DNA from: an uncultured SAR86 cluster bacterium
GTDB taxonomy: Bacteria > Pseudomonadota > Gammaproteobacteria > Magnimaribacterales > D2472
DNA: 64,000 bases
NCBI GenBank assembly: GCA_902630885.1
Contig: CACOWI010000006.1
Span: 1 to 64,000, forward strand
Reading direction: 5' to 3'
Shown here: piece by piece, positions 43,582 through 53,244 of the stretch
Layout of the letters: each line of letters begins with the position of its first letter
Numbering within the stretch: position 1 is the stretch's first letter
Notes under the pieces: model-generated
The model's input: the letters and a program-made list of their open reading frames with translations, nothing else
What the model was told of the DNA's origin: nothing
Database searches by the model: none
Position numbers and translations under genes: made by a program

Positions 43582-44193
43582 ATGGAAATTGTTTGTCTAG
43601 ATATGGAAGGAACTCTCACTGAGGAAATATGGGAAAAAGTTGCACAATTAACTGGTGTCGAAGATCTAGGTAAAACAACAAGAGACATTCCATCTTATGA
43701 GGATCTTTTAGACATGCGAATAAAAGTTATGTCAAAAGAAGGAATTGGTTTATCAGATATACAAAAAGCTGCAGCTTCTGTAGATCTGTTGCCAGGCGCA
43801 TTTGAATTTGTTTCTAATCTTAAAAAAAATTTTCAAGTTGTAATTTTGTCCGACACTTTTCATGATATTGCTAAACCGCTGATGGAAAAGTTAGGATTTC
43901 CTTTCTTACTATGCCACAATCTTGAAATTAATAATGATGAGATTGTTTCGTATAAACTAAGAGATCCACAAGCAAAAAAACAAGCAATAACTGCATTTAA
44001 AGATATGGGATACAGATGTATGGCAGCTGGCGATTCTCATAATGATATTCAAATGTTTGAGGTGGCTGATAAAGGCTTCTTTATGAATGCTCCAGATAAA
44101 ATTTCTTCACAATTTCCTGAAATAGCATCTTTTCATAATTATAATGATCTTGAAAAAGCAATTACACAGAATTCGGTATTCGTAAATGAGTAA
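43582..44193 (+). CDS. thrH: ThrH phosphoserine phosphatase / homoserine phosphotransferase
   Basis: A 203-residue HAD phosphatase very like Pseudomonas aeruginosa ThrH. The start [17 protein letters not shown] has the DxEGT-type nucleophile motif, [12 protein letters not shown] is a shared block, and [31 protein letters not shown] and [12 protein letters not shown] complete HAD motifs II to IV. ThrH dephosphorylates phosphoserine and can pass phosphate to homoserine. It lies three bases after the nucleotidase gene and overlaps queH by eight bases. Confidence 0.95.
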   Translation: MEIVCLDMEGTLTEEIWEKVAQLTGVEDLGKTTRDIPSYEDLLDMRIKVMSKEGIGLSDIQKAAASVDLLPGAFEFVSNLKKNFQVVILSDTFHDIAKPLMEKLGFPFLLCHNLEINNDEIVSYKLRDPQAKKQAITAFKDMGYRCMAAGDSHNDIQMFEVADKGFFMNAPDKISSQFPEIASFHNYNDLEKAITQNSVFVNE

Positions 44194-44845
44194 TAATTTA
44201 AAGCTACAAAACTATAAAAGACCTGAATTAAAGATACCCAATGGAGAAAAAAAACTTCTTCTTCACAGTTGTTGTGCTCCATGCTCTGGAGAAATCATTG
44301 AAGGGCTTGCAGCATCAGAAATAAATACTACTGTTTATTTTTATAATCCTAATATTCATCCTATTGATGAATACGAGTTAAGAAAAGATGAAAATAGAAG
44401 ATTTTGTGAAAAAGTTGGATTCGAATGTATTGATGGTGATTATGATAAAGATAACTGGTTTGAAAGGATAAAAGGATTAGAAAATGAACCAGAGAGAGGA
44501 GAGAGGTGTACAAAATGTTTTGATATGCGTTTTGAAAGATCTGCACTTTTTGCATATGAAAATGAATTCAATGTTTTTGCAACTACTCTCGGTATCTCAA
44601 GATGGAAGGATATGGATCAAATCAATGATTCTGGACACAGAGCTGCTTCAAGATATGAAAATATTTCTTACTGGGATTTTAATTGGAGAAAAAATGGCGG
44701 CTCATCGAGGATGATAGAAATTTCAAAAAGAGAGCATTTTTACCAACAAGAATACTGTGGTTGTGTATATAGTCTTAGAGATACGAACAGATGGCGAAGA
44801 AAAAATAACAAGGACAGAATTATAAGAGGTATTAAATTTTACTGA
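44186..44845 (+). CDS. queH: Epoxyqueuosine reductase QueH
   Basis: Last step of queuosine synthesis in tRNA, a cobalamin-independent alternative to QueG. The 219-residue protein has [15 protein letters not shown], with Cys29, Cys30 and Cys33, and [10 protein letters not shown], with Cys108 and Cys111, which bind the iron-sulfur cluster and metal. [11 protein letters not shown] and YCGCVYSL further support QueH (DUF208). It overlaps thrH by eight bases. Confidence 0.94.
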   Translation: MSNNLKLQNYKRPELKIPNGEKKLLLHSCCAPCSGEIIEGLAASEINTTVYFYNPNIHPIDEYELRKDENRRFCEKVGFECIDGDYDKDNWFERIKGLENEPERGERCTKCFDMRFERSALFAYENEFNVFATTLGISRWKDMDQINDSGHRAASRYENISYWDFNWRKNGGSSRMIEISKREHFYQQEYCGCVYSLRDTNRWRRKNNKDRIIRGIKFY

Positions 44846-44846
44846 T

Positions 44847-45731
44847 ATGAAACCGGGTGAAAAATTTAGAAATGCCATAAAAAATAACAATCCTTTAGTT
44901 ATCCCAGGAGCTATTAATGCTTATTCAGCAAAGTTAGCAGAAAGATCTGGTTACAATGCAATTTATCTCTCAGGCAGTGGTGTTGCTGCTGCCTCATATG
45001 GTCTTCCTGACCTAGGTGTTACGTCTTTAGAAGATGTATTAATTGATGCAAAAAGAATTACAGATGCTTCGGAATTGCCTCTTTTAGTTGATATAGATAC
45101 TGGTTGGGGAGATTTTGATGCAGTCTCAAATACTATTTTAGAAATGGAAAAAGCTGGAGTAGCTGCAGTTCATATTGAGGATCAGGTTTTTGATAAAAGA
45201 TGTGGACACAGACCAAATAAACAAATTGTCAGCATTTCAGAAATGCAAGACAGATTAAAAGCCGCCGTAAGTGCAAAAAATGATGAATCATTTTTTATAA
45301 TGGCAAGAACTGATGCGCTTGCATCAGAAGGAATAGACAAAGCAATCGAAAGATGTGAAGAATACTTAAAAGCAGGTGCTGACGGAATTTTCTTTGAAGC
45401 AGCTGTCTCATTAGATGAATATAAAGAATTTAAAAGGAATTTTTCAGTTCCATTATTGGCAAATATTACCGAGTTTGGAAAAACCCCACTATATACTCAA
45501 AAAGATCTTAGTGATGTTGGAGTTGATATAGTTTTGTATCCCCTCAGTGCATTTAGAGCGATGAGTCTATCAGCTGAGAAAATTTATAATTCAATTCTTA
45601 AAGACGGGACACAAGAGCCTCTGTTAGATATAATGCAAACCCGAGAAGAGTTGTATGAAGTTCTTGATTATTATAATTTTGAGAAACAACTCGATGAACA
45701 ATTTGAAAATAATGAAAAGGAAAGTTCATGA
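44847..45731 (+). CDS. prpB: 2-Methylisocitrate lyase
   Basis: Cleaves 2-methylisocitrate to pyruvate and succinate in the methylcitrate cycle. The 294-residue protein has the family signature KRCGHRPNK, with catalytic Cys119, plus LVDIDTGWGD (Mg site) and MARTDALASEGIDKAIER. The start is one base after queH. It overlaps prpC by four bases (ATGA). No prpR or prpF is present in the window. Confidence 0.95.
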   Translation: MKPGEKFRNAIKNNNPLVIPGAINAYSAKLAERSGYNAIYLSGSGVAAASYGLPDLGVTSLEDVLIDAKRITDASELPLLVDIDTGWGDFDAVSNTILEMEKAGVAAVHIEDQVFDKRCGHRPNKQIVSISEMQDRLKAAVSAKNDESFFIMARTDALASEGIDKAIERCEEYLKAGADGIFFEAAVSLDEYKEFKRNFSVPLLANITEFGKTPLYTQKDLSDVGVDIVLYPLSAFRAMSLSAEKIYNSILKDGTQEPLLDIMQTREELYEVLDYYNFEKQLDEQFENNEKESS

Positions 45732-46849
45732 CTAAAAAATTAGAGGGCGCAGGATTAAGAGGACAAGTTGCTGGAGAAACATCACTATCAACTGTTGGTC
45801 AAATCGAGGGATTGGCGTATAGAGGTCATAAGATTGAACTACTTGCTGAGAAATCATCTTTTGAGGAAGTGGCTTACCTTCTACTTTACGATAAGCTTCC
45901 AAATCAAACAGAACTTGAAGATTATAAACAATTACTAAAGAGTCAAAGAGATCTTCCTGACTCACTAAAACAAGTCCTTCAAAAAATTCCATCTTCGGCT
46001 CATCCAATGGATGTAATGCGAACGGGTACTTCAATGTTAGGCAATTTAGAACCAGAGGGAGAATTTTCTAATCAGTTAAATTCAATCAACAGGATGATAG
46101 CAACAATGCCGTCTATTGTTACTTACTGGTATAAATATTCTCATGAGGGTTTGGATATAGACCTCGTTAATGACGAAGATAGTATGGCTGGTCATTTTTT
46201 ACATATACTACATGGAAAGACGCCATCTGATTTACACAGAAAAGTTATGGATGTTTCTTTAATTTTATACGCTGAGCATGAGTTTAATGCATCTACTTTT
46301 ACAGCAAGAGTCTGTGCATCAACTATGTCAGATATTCATTCTTGCGTTGTAGCTGCAATTGGATCTCTAAGAGGCCCTCTTCATGGAGGAGCAAATGAAA
46401 AAGCAATGGAGTTAATCGAAAATTGGACTTCGAAAGAGGAAGCTAGAACAAAAATTATTGAGATGCTTGGTAACAAAGAAAAAATAATGGGCTTTGGTCA
46501 TGCAGTTTACTCAGTAAGAGACCCAAGAAATGCTGTGATAAAAGAATATGCAAAAGAACTATCTGAATTAGCAGAAAGCGATACTTTATATCAAATTGCT
46601 GATGAGGTAGAGAAGGTTATGGCTGACGAAAAGAAAATGTTTGCTAATGCAGACTTTTTCCATGCACCAGCATATTTTTATATGGGTATACCAACAAAAT
46701 TATTTACACCAATATTTGTAATGTCTAGAGTTTCTGGTTGGACAGCGCATTGCATGGAACAAAGGGCAAATAATCGAATCATCAGACCAAGCGCCGACTA
46801 TATTGGAGTTGAATCTTCAGAGTGGGTCGATATTTCCGATAGGTCTTAA
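45728..46849 (+). CDS. prpC: 2-Methylcitrate synthase
   Basis: Condenses propionyl-CoA with oxaloacetate. The 373-residue citrate-synthase-fold protein has GLRGQVAGETSLSTVGQ at the N-terminus, typical of PrpC, GPLHGGANEKAME, and KIMGFGHAVYSVRDPRN with the catalytic histidine. ARVCASTMSDIHSCVVAAIGSLRGPLHGG is also diagnostic. The genes prpB, prpC and prpD run without gaps. Confidence 0.95.
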   Translation: MTKKLEGAGLRGQVAGETSLSTVGQIEGLAYRGHKIELLAEKSSFEEVAYLLLYDKLPNQTELEDYKQLLKSQRDLPDSLKQVLQKIPSSAHPMDVMRTGTSMLGNLEPEGEFSNQLNSINRMIATMPSIVTYWYKYSHEGLDIDLVNDEDSMAGHFLHILHGKTPSDLHRKVMDVSLILYAEHEFNASTFTARVCASTMSDIHSCVVAAIGSLRGPLHGGANEKAMELIENWTSKEEARTKIIEMLGNKEKIMGFGHAVYSVRDPRNAVIKEYAKELSELAESDTLYQIADEVEKVMADEKKMFANADFFHAPAYFYMGIPTKLFTPIFVMSRVSGWTAHCMEQRANNRIIRPSADYIGVESSEWVDISDRS

Positions 46850-46852
46850 AAC

Positions 46853-48298
46853 ATGTCATCAAATGTAGATCTGAATGTCAGACCTGGGTTTGATGGACTT
46901 ATTTCCGAAATTTCTAATTACGTTTCAAATTATGAAATTAAATCTGATTTAGCATTAGATACTGCAAGAAATTGTCTTATTGATACCATTGGATGCGGTC
47001 TTTTGGCACTACAATTCCCTGCTTGCACAAAAATGCTTGGACCAATTGTTAAAAATACAAAGGTGCCTTTTGGCGTTAGAGTACCTGGAACAGATTATGA
47101 GCTAGACCCTGTAAAAGGAGCTTTCGATATTGGTTGTATTGTTAGATGGCTTGATTATAACGATACTTGGCTTGCTGCAGAATGGGGTCATCCTTCAGAT
47201 AATTTAGGTGCAATATTGTCAGTATGTGATTTTGTTTCACAACGAAATGTTGCTGATGGAAAAGAACCTTTAACCATGCGAACTGTTTTAGAATCCATGA
47301 TTATGGCTCATGAAATTCAAGGTGTTTTAGCTCTTGAAAATAGTTTTAATAGAGTTGGACTCGATCATGTCATATTAGTAAAAGTTGCTTCAACAGCAGT
47401 AGCTACTAAATTATTAGGAGGTTCTGCAGATCAAATTAAAGACGCTGTAAGTCAAGCTTGGGTGGATGGCCAAAGTTTAAGAACATACAGGCATGCTCCA
47501 AATGCAGGTTCAAGAAAAAGCTGGGCAGCAGGTGATGCAACTAGCAGAGCTGTTCGATTAGCAATGATTACCATGTCTGGTGAGATGGGATATCCTGGTG
47601 TTTTGTCTGCACCAGTATGGGGGTTTGAAGATGTTTCATTTGATGGAGAAAAACTCTCTCTACCGCAGCCGTTTGAGACTTATGTCATGGAAAATATTCT
47701 TTTTAAGATTAGCTTCCCTGCAGAATTTCATGCTCAAACTGCAGTTGAAGCAGCTGTAAAGCTTCATGATTTAATCAAAGATAGAATTGATGATATAAAA
47801 TCTGTTGAAATTACTACGCATGAATCTGCAATTAGAATTATTTCAAAAGTAGGCGAGCTTAATAATCCAGCTGATAGAGATCATTGTTTGCAATATATGG
47901 TTGCTATTGGTTTGTTAAAAGGCAATTTAGTTGCAGAGGATTATGAAGATGATGTAGCAAAAGATCAGAGAATTGATGCATTAAGAGAAAAAATGATAAT
48001 TAACGAGGATAAAAGATACTCAAAAGAATATCTTGAAGCAGATAAGCGCTCAATAGCTAACAGAATTCAAATTCATTTCAATGATGGCACTTCAACAGAC
48101 GAAGTTGAGGTCGAATACCCTATTGGACACAAAAGAAGAAGAGAGGAAGGAATACCAGTTTTAGAAAAGAAATTTAAAGACAATTTAGCTATTACATATG
48201 ATGAAAAAGTCTCTAGTGAAATTTTCGACCTATGTATGAACCAAAAAGAACTTGAAAATACTTCTGTTATTGATTTCCAGTCATTATTATCTAAATAA
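46853..48298 (+). CDS. prpD: 2-Methylcitrate dehydratase
   Basis: Dehydrates 2-methylcitrate to 2-methyl-cis-aconitate. The 481-residue MmgE/PrpD-family protein has [49 protein letters not shown] and [32 protein letters not shown]. An iron-sulfur AcnD is absent, so PrpD is the dehydratase. Rehydration to methylisocitrate may use AcnB, whose gene is at the right end. It ends seven bases from the convergent DUF4149-like gene. Confidence 0.95.
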   Translation: MSSNVDLNVRPGFDGLISEISNYVSNYEIKSDLALDTARNCLIDTIGCGLLALQFPACTKMLGPIVKNTKVPFGVRVPGTDYELDPVKGAFDIGCIVRWLDYNDTWLAAEWGHPSDNLGAILSVCDFVSQRNVADGKEPLTMRTVLESMIMAHEIQGVLALENSFNRVGLDHVILVKVASTAVATKLLGGSADQIKDAVSQAWVDGQSLRTYRHAPNAGSRKSWAAGDATSRAVRLAMITMSGEMGYPGVLSAPVWGFEDVSFDGEKLSLPQPFETYVMENILFKISFPAEFHAQTAVEAAVKLHDLIKDRIDDIKSVEITTHESAIRIISKVGELNNPADRDHCLQYMVAIGLLKGNLVAEDYEDDVAKDQRIDALREKMIINEDKRYSKEYLEADKRSIANRIQIHFNDGTSTDEVEVEYPIGHKRRREEGIPVLEKKFKDNLAITYDEKVSSEIFDLCMNQKELENTSVIDFQSLLSK

Positions 48299-48305
48299 AT
48301 TTTAA

Positions 48306-48695
48306 CTAAATTAAAAATAACCAACCAAGATTTAATATAAGAACTAACATTGTTAGAACTACACTTACTGTGTGAAGTCTATTAAACTTTTTATTATTTC
48401 CATCATCTCTTGCTTTATTAGTTATTGGAACAATTTGATAGCAAATCAACATAAAAATAAAAGTAAATACGTATACATACAGACTGAGTTTTATGCCTGA
48501 CGCAAAGGATAGAATTAGCGCAATTAATGATAGCGTCGCTACTAAAATAAATAATTTGGGGAAAATAGATCTTAAAAAAGGTCCTGCGTCATCAGGGCTA
48601 AATATTTTGAATATTGATGGAGCTATGATGGCAGTTTGAAAAAGAATTACGCCACAAATTAAACCAGAGATAAGTATTTGAGTGTTTTCTAACAT
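48306..48695 (-). CDS. DUF4149/TMEM205-like small membrane protein
   Basis: A 129-residue protein with about four transmembrane segments: ILISGLICGVILFQTAIIAP, LFILVATLSLIALILSFASG, LYVYVFTFIFMLICYQIVP and VVLTMLVLILNLGWLFLI. The polar segment NKARDDGNNKKFNRLH before the last helix is characteristic of DUF4149-like (TMEM205) proteins. The function is unknown. Confidence 0.75.
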   Translation of the reverse strand: MLENTQILISGLICGVILFQTAIIAPSIFKIFSPDDAGPFLRSIFPKLFILVATLSLIALILSFASGIKLSLYVYVFTFIFMLICYQIVPITNKARDDGNNKKFNRLHTVSVVLTMLVLILNLGWLFLI

Positions 48696-48722
48696 TTTTA
48701 AAAATCCTATAAAAAATTTCTT

Positions 48723-48947
48723 TTATGATAATTCATTCTCAAACATTTCAAAATACATTAACTCTAAATCAGATTTGCTATATTTAAGAAGATTCTCTTT
48801 ATCCTCCTTTTTATAGAGATTAGTTCCATTTTTGTCTAAAGCTTTAAGAATAAGGGCATCTGCAAAATATTCTTTATCGCTTCCAACAGATGTATAGTGA
48901 AGCAAGTCAATTTCATATAAAGATAAAGGTTTCGAATAATGTTTCAT
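48723..48947 (-). CDS. Small hypothetical protein
   Basis: A 74-residue acidic protein (MKHYSKPLSLYEIDLLHYTS...). It has no recognised motif, signal or membrane segment. It fills the gap between the DUF4149-like gene and aroC, reads on the minus strand and has no clear ribosome site. The frame is coherent but short, so it may not be real. Confidence 0.5.
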   Translation of the reverse strand: MKHYSKPLSLYEIDLLHYTSVGSDKEYFADALILKALDKNGTNLYKKEDKENLLKYSKSDLELMYFEMFENELS

Positions 48948-49034
48948 TTAAATCAAGAAAAATAATACCTTAGAATAATATTTCTTTATAATATCAAAAA
49001 TCCCGTGAAATAAGGCTTTTTTAGCTTTTTGGAC

Positions 49035-49040
49035 TATAAT
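49035..49040 (+). promoter_or_regulatory. -10 box of aroC promoter (predicted leaderless)
   Basis: TATAAT lies seven bases before the aroC ATG at 49048 (spacer TATCGCC). No convincing -35 is present. This is the only plausible promoter before the long aroC-purF run. Confidence 0.5.
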
Positions 49041-49047
49041 TATCGCC

Positions 49048-50130
49048 ATGTCAGGCAATACGTTTGGAAAATTATTTAAAATTATGACTTTTGGAGAGAG
49101 TCACGGCACTGCTATGGGCTGCATTTTAGATGGATGTCCACCTCAAATAGAGCTAACAAAAGAGGATATTCAGCACGATTTAGATAGAAGAAAACCTGGT
49201 CAGTCAGATGTAACAACTCAAAGAAAAGAAGATGATGCTGTTGAGATTTTATCCGGAGTTTTTGAGGGAAAAACCCTAGGGACACCAATAGGAATGATTA
49301 TTTACAACAAAGATCAGCAATCTAAAGATTACTCAAACATTAAAGACGTTTTTAGACCAAATCATGCGGACATAACATATCATGCAAAATATGGTCACAG
49401 AGATTACAGGGGTGGAGGAAGAGCAAGTGCAAGAGAGACCGCAAATTGGGTTGCTGCTGGAGCAATAGCAAAGAAGATCCTGGCAAAAGAGGGCATTTCA
49501 GTACATGGCTTTGTTTCTGAAATAGGAGAAGTTAAGGCTGATTCTATTAATCATAAAGATATAAATAACAAATATTTTTTCTGTGACGAATCAAAGTTGC
49601 CTGATTTAGATTCAATGTTTAAAGAGTTAATTGAAGAGGGTAATTCTGTTGGAGCAAAGCTAGGAGTTATTGTTGAAAAATGTCCTGTCGGATTAGGTGA
49701 TCCTGTCTTTGAGAAGTTAGATGCTAATTTAGCTAAAGCAATAATGACTATTAACGCAGTAAAATCAGTTTCAATCGGTAATGCAGAAGATCTATTAAGC
49801 TTAAAAGGTTCAGAGGCAAGAGATGAAATAACAGCATCTGGTTTCTCCTCAAATAACTCAGGTGGAATATTGGGTGGAATTTCTAATGGAGATGACATTA
49901 GTCTAAGTTTTATAATCAAGCCTACATCTAGTATCAAAACAAAAGGAAAATCTGTTAATAAAGATGGTGAAGAGGTTAACATAGAGGTTAGTGGCAGACA
50001 TGATCCATGCGTTGGAATAAGGGCCGTACCAATTGCAGAAGCAATGGTTAGCCTTGTTCTGGCGGATCATTTATTAATTAACAGAGCACAATGTGCAGAA
50101 ATTAAACAGGAATTACCTTTTAGTGAATAA
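49048..50130 (+). CDS. aroC: Chorismate synthase
   Basis: Final step to chorismate, using reduced FMN. The 360-residue protein has [17 protein letters not shown], the GRRKPGQ-like [28 protein letters not shown] and [20 protein letters not shown], all standard. It heads the aroC-leuCDB-asd-fimV-truA-trpFBA run. The -10 box abuts the start codon. Confidence 0.97.
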   Translation: MSGNTFGKLFKIMTFGESHGTAMGCILDGCPPQIELTKEDIQHDLDRRKPGQSDVTTQRKEDDAVEILSGVFEGKTLGTPIGMIIYNKDQQSKDYSNIKDVFRPNHADITYHAKYGHRDYRGGGRASARETANWVAAGAIAKKILAKEGISVHGFVSEIGEVKADSINHKDINNKYFFCDESKLPDLDSMFKELIEEGNSVGAKLGVIVEKCPVGLGDPVFEKLDANLAKAIMTINAVKSVSIGNAEDLLSLKGSEARDEITASGFSSNNSGGILGGISNGDDISLSFIIKPTSSIKTKGKSVNKDGEEVNIEVSGRHDPCVGIRAVPIAEAMVSLVLADHLLINRAQCAEIKQELPFSE

Positions 50131-50135
50131 AGATA

Positions 50136-51533
50136 ATGAAGACCTTATACGACAAACTCTGGGAGGAGCATCACGTTACCCGACTCGATTCGGGCGAGTC
50201 ACTGCTGTACATAGATAGACATTATTTACATGAAGTAACATCCCCTCAGGCATTTGAAGGACTAACAAAGAAAAATTTAAAGCCGTGGAGGCTTGATGCA
50301 AATATTGCTACACCTGATCATAATGTTCCAACTACAAGGGGTAGCAACTTCAGATCAGAGCAAATTGAAGACGAAATATCAAAGATTCAAGTTGTAGAAC
50401 TTGATAAGAATTGCAATAAATTCGGAATTAAACAATTTGATATTCAATCTACTCACCAAGGCATTGTGCATGTTATTGGTCCTGAGCTTGGTTATACATT
50501 GCCAGGAATGACAATAGTATGTGGTGATTCTCACACATCAACTCATGGAGCACTAGGTTGCTTAGCAATGGGCATTGGAACTTCCGAGGTTGAGCATGTT
50601 CTTGCTACTCAGTGCTTAAAAGTTTCTAAACTAAAAAATATGAATGTAAAGTTTGAAGGAGAAGTAGGCGAACATGTATCTTCAAAAGACATTGTTTTAT
50701 ATTTGATTAGACAAATAGGCACTGCAGGAGGAACTGGTTACGCTATTGAATTTTCAGGATCTTATATTAGTAGTATATCTGTTGAGGGAAGAATGACTAT
50801 TTGCAACATGGCTATTGAAGCAGGTGCTAAGGTAGGATTAATCGCTCCAGATGAAAAGACTATCGACTATGTTAAAAGTAATTCGTTTCTTGATCAGGAT
50901 GTTTTTAATAAGGCTGAAGAGTATTGGAAAACTCTAAAGTCAGATGATGATGCAAAATTTGATAAAGAAATAATTATAGATGTATCAAAAATTAAACCTC
51001 AAGTTACATGGGGAACTTCACCTGAGATGGTAATGAATTATGATGAACCAATTCCAACAGTATTTGATACTAATGATGACAACAAAAAGAATGTTGAGCT
51101 TGCAAGAGATTACATGGGTATTAATAACGAATCAAAATTGTCTGATTTAACTTTTGATAAAGTTTTTATAGGATCATGTACAAATTCTAGAATTGAAGAT
51201 TTAAGACAAGCAGCTGAAATAGTTAAAGGTAAAACAGTTGCATCAAATATTTCTGAGGCAATTGTTGTTCCCGGATCAGGTCTTGTAAAAGAACAAGCAG
51301 AAAATGAAGGGTTAGATAAAATTTTTACTGATGCAGGATTTGTTTGGAGAGATCCTGGATGTTCAATGTGTCTTGGAATGAACCCAGATCAACTAAAACC
51401 ATATGAAAGGTGTGCATCAACTTCAAACAGAAACTTTGAGGGAAGACAAGGTTATCTTGGAAGAACTCATTTAATGAGCCCTATCATGGCAGCATTTACA
51501 GCAATAAATGGAACTATAGGAGATCCGTCATGA
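50136..51533 (+). CDS. leuC: 3-Isopropylmalate dehydratase large subunit
   Basis: Isomerises 2-isopropylmalate to 3-isopropylmalate with LeuD. The 465-residue protein has [34 protein letters not shown], and iron-sulfur cysteines in [12 protein letters not shown] and [11 protein letters not shown]. The first 25 codons (50136-50210) are unusually G+C-rich for this genome and carry hairpins. It follows aroC by five bases and overlaps leuD (ATGA). Confidence 0.96.
   Translation: MKTLYDKLWEEHHVTRLDSGESLLYIDRHYLHEVTSPQAFEGLTKKNLKPWRLDANIATPDHNVPTTRGSNFRSEQIEDEISKIQVVELDKNCNKFGIKQFDIQSTHQGIVHVIGPELGYTLPGMTIVCGDSHTSTHGALGCLAMGIGTSEVEHVLATQCLKVSKLKNMNVKFEGEVGEHVSSKDIVLYLIRQIGTAGGTGYAIEFSGSYISSISVEGRMTICNMAIEAGAKVGLIAPDEKTIDYVKSNSFLDQDVFNKAEEYWKTLKSDDDAKFDKEIIIDVSKIKPQVTWGTSPEMVMNYDEPIPTVFDTNDDNKKNVELARDYMGINNESKLSDLTFDKVFIGSCTNSRIEDLRQAAEIVKGKTVASNISEAIVVPGSGLVKEQAENEGLDKIFTDAGFVWRDPGCSMCLGMNPDQLKPYERCASTSNRNFEGRQGYLGRTHLMSPIMAAFTAINGTIGDPS
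50179..50200 (+). other. Alternative GC-rich hairpins in the start of leuC
   Basis: GACTCG (50182-50187) pairs with CGAGTC (50195-50200) around a seven-base loop. CCCGA (50179-50183) pairs with TCGGG (50190-50194). The two pairings exclude each other. They lie in a 50-base stretch (50161-50210) with 30 G or C, in DNA that is otherwise about one-third G+C. Confidence 0.5.
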
Positions 51534-52171
51534 AATCCAATAGCGAAGGATTAATAATAGACGGTATAGTTGCATTTATCGATAGAGATAATATTGATAC
51601 TGATCAAATTATCCCTACAGAATATTTAAAATCTATTAGAAAGTTTGGATTTGAGGATTACCTTTTTGATGGCTGGAGGTATAAAGATGATGGGAGGCTT
51701 GGAACAACAAAAGAAGAAAGAGATATTGATGAAAGCTTTATACTCAACAAAGAGCCATTTAATGAATCAAAAATACTGTTAGTTAGGGATAATTTTGGTT
51801 GTGGTTCATCAAGAGAACATGCTGTGTGGGCACTTAGAGATTTTGGTATCAAAGCTGTAATAGCTTCTTCTTTTGGTGACATCTTTTATAACAATTCATT
51901 TAAAAATGGTGTTCTGCCAATCAAGTTATCTAAAAGCGAAATAGAGTTCCTTTTTAATCAAACTCAGAAAAAGGTTCTTGAACTTACAATTAATATACAA
52001 AACAAAGAAATAAATTATGGAGATAAAAATATTTCCTTTCATGTTGAAAAGCATCTTGTAGATAGAATTATTTATGGATTAGATGATGTTGACATAACTT
52101 TGAAAGAAAAAAACAAAATCTTTGATTTTGAGAAAATCAGAATTAAAGAAAGACCTTGGATATTCAAATGA
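51530..52171 (+). CDS. leuD: 3-Isopropylmalate dehydratase small subunit
   Basis: Partner of LeuC that forms part of the active site. The 213-residue protein has [48 protein letters not shown] and [15 protein letters not shown], the swivel-domain signature of LeuD. It overlaps leuC and leuB by four bases each. Confidence 0.96.
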   Translation: MKSNSEGLIIDGIVAFIDRDNIDTDQIIPTEYLKSIRKFGFEDYLFDGWRYKDDGRLGTTKEERDIDESFILNKEPFNESKILLVRDNFGCGSSREHAVWALRDFGIKAVIASSFGDIFYNNSFKNGVLPIKLSKSEIEFLFNQTQKKVLELTINIQNKEINYGDKNISFHVEKHLVDRIIYGLDDVDITLKEKNKIFDFEKIRIKERPWIFK

Positions 52172-53244
52172 GTAAGAAAATACTAATACTACCTGGCGAC
52201 GGGATTGGACAAGAGGTTACCAAATCTGCAATGCAAATCCTTGATTTCATTGTGAAAAGATTTAATTTAAATTTTGTAGTAAATACTCTTGATGTAGGCG
52301 GAACCGCATATGAGAAATTCGGTTCACCAATTCCAGATAAGGTGCTAGCAGCTGCCAAGGAAGCTGATGCTATCCTATTTGGAGCTGTTGGTGATCCACA
52401 ATGGGATGATTTGAGCTGGGAGGATAGACCTGAAAATGCATTGTTAACGTTGAGAAAGGAATTAAGCTTGTTTGCAAATCTTAGGCCTGCCTTCTTATTT
52501 AATGAACTATCGAATGCATCTCCATTAAAAGAAAAAATTATTGAGGGCTTAGATATATTGATAGTTAGAGAGCTAACTGGTGGTATATATTTTGGCGAGC
52601 CAAGAGGAGTCATTAATGACCAGACCCCTAATTATGCATTTAATACAATGATTTATAATGAAGATGAGATCACAAGAATTGCAAAAGTAGCTTTTGAATC
52701 AGCACAAAAAAGAAAAGGTAGATTATGTTCAGTAGAAAAAGCAAATGTCTTAGAGGTTTCGAAATTCTGGAGATCTATTGTTACAGAAATGTCAGCTGAA
52801 TATCCAGATGTTGAGCTTTCACATCAACTTGCAGATAATGCTGCAATGCAACTTGTTCTGAATCCAAATCAATTTGATGTAATTGTAGCTAGCAATTTAT
52901 TTGGAGATATTCTGTCTGATATTGCTGCGACATTAACAGGATCAATAGGCATGCTTCCATCAGCTTCGCTTGATAGCTCATTTAAGGGAATGTATGAGCC
53001 ATGTCATGGAAGCGCGCCTGATATTGCTGGTCAAGACATAGCAAATCCACTAGCAATGATAGGTTCTTTATCAATGGCATTGAGATACTCTCTTGAGGAG
53101 GAAACTGTTGCAAACAAAATTGATATAGCTATTAAAAAATTTATAAATCAGGGCTTCAGAACGAAAGATATAGCAATTGACGAAAATTATCTTAATACAT
53201 CTGAGGTTGCAGAAAAAATTATTGAGATTCTTGAAAATGAGTAA
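52168..53244 (+). CDS. leuB: 3-Isopropylmalate dehydrogenase
   Basis: Oxidatively decarboxylates 3-isopropylmalate with NAD+. The 358-residue protein starts [19 protein letters not shown] and has DAILFGAVGDP, RPENALLTLRKEL, VRELTGGIYFGEPRG and YEPCHGSAPDIAGQ. The start at 52168 overlaps the leuD stop (ATGA); an in-frame TTG four codons earlier is less likely. The next gene starts inside its end, with an eight-base overlap. Confidence 0.96.
   Translation: MSKKILILPGDGIGQEVTKSAMQILDFIVKRFNLNFVVNTLDVGGTAYEKFGSPIPDKVLAAAKEADAILFGAVGDPQWDDLSWEDRPENALLTLRKELSLFANLRPAFLFNELSNASPLKEKIIEGLDILIVRELTGGIYFGEPRGVINDQTPNYAFNTMIYNEDEITRIAKVAFESAQKRKGRLCSVEKANVLEVSKFWRSIVTEMSAEYPDVELSHQLADNAAMQLVLNPNQFDVIVASNLFGDILSDIAATLTGSIGMLPSASLDSSFKGMYEPCHGSAPDIAGQDIANPLAMIGSLSMALRYSLEEETVANKIDIAIKKFINQGFRTKDIAIDENYLNTSEVAEKIIEILENE

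Noticed and set aside
48960..49047. Leucine or tryptophan attenuator ahead of aroC-leuC
   Set aside because: No leader peptide with runs of Leu or Trp codons and no terminator/antiterminator pair were found in this stretch.
50136..50210. GC-rich patch as an insertion sequence or phage attachment site
   Set aside because: The leuC frame runs through it unbroken and matches the family; there are no terminal repeats, target duplications or integrase, so I kept it only as a composition anomaly.
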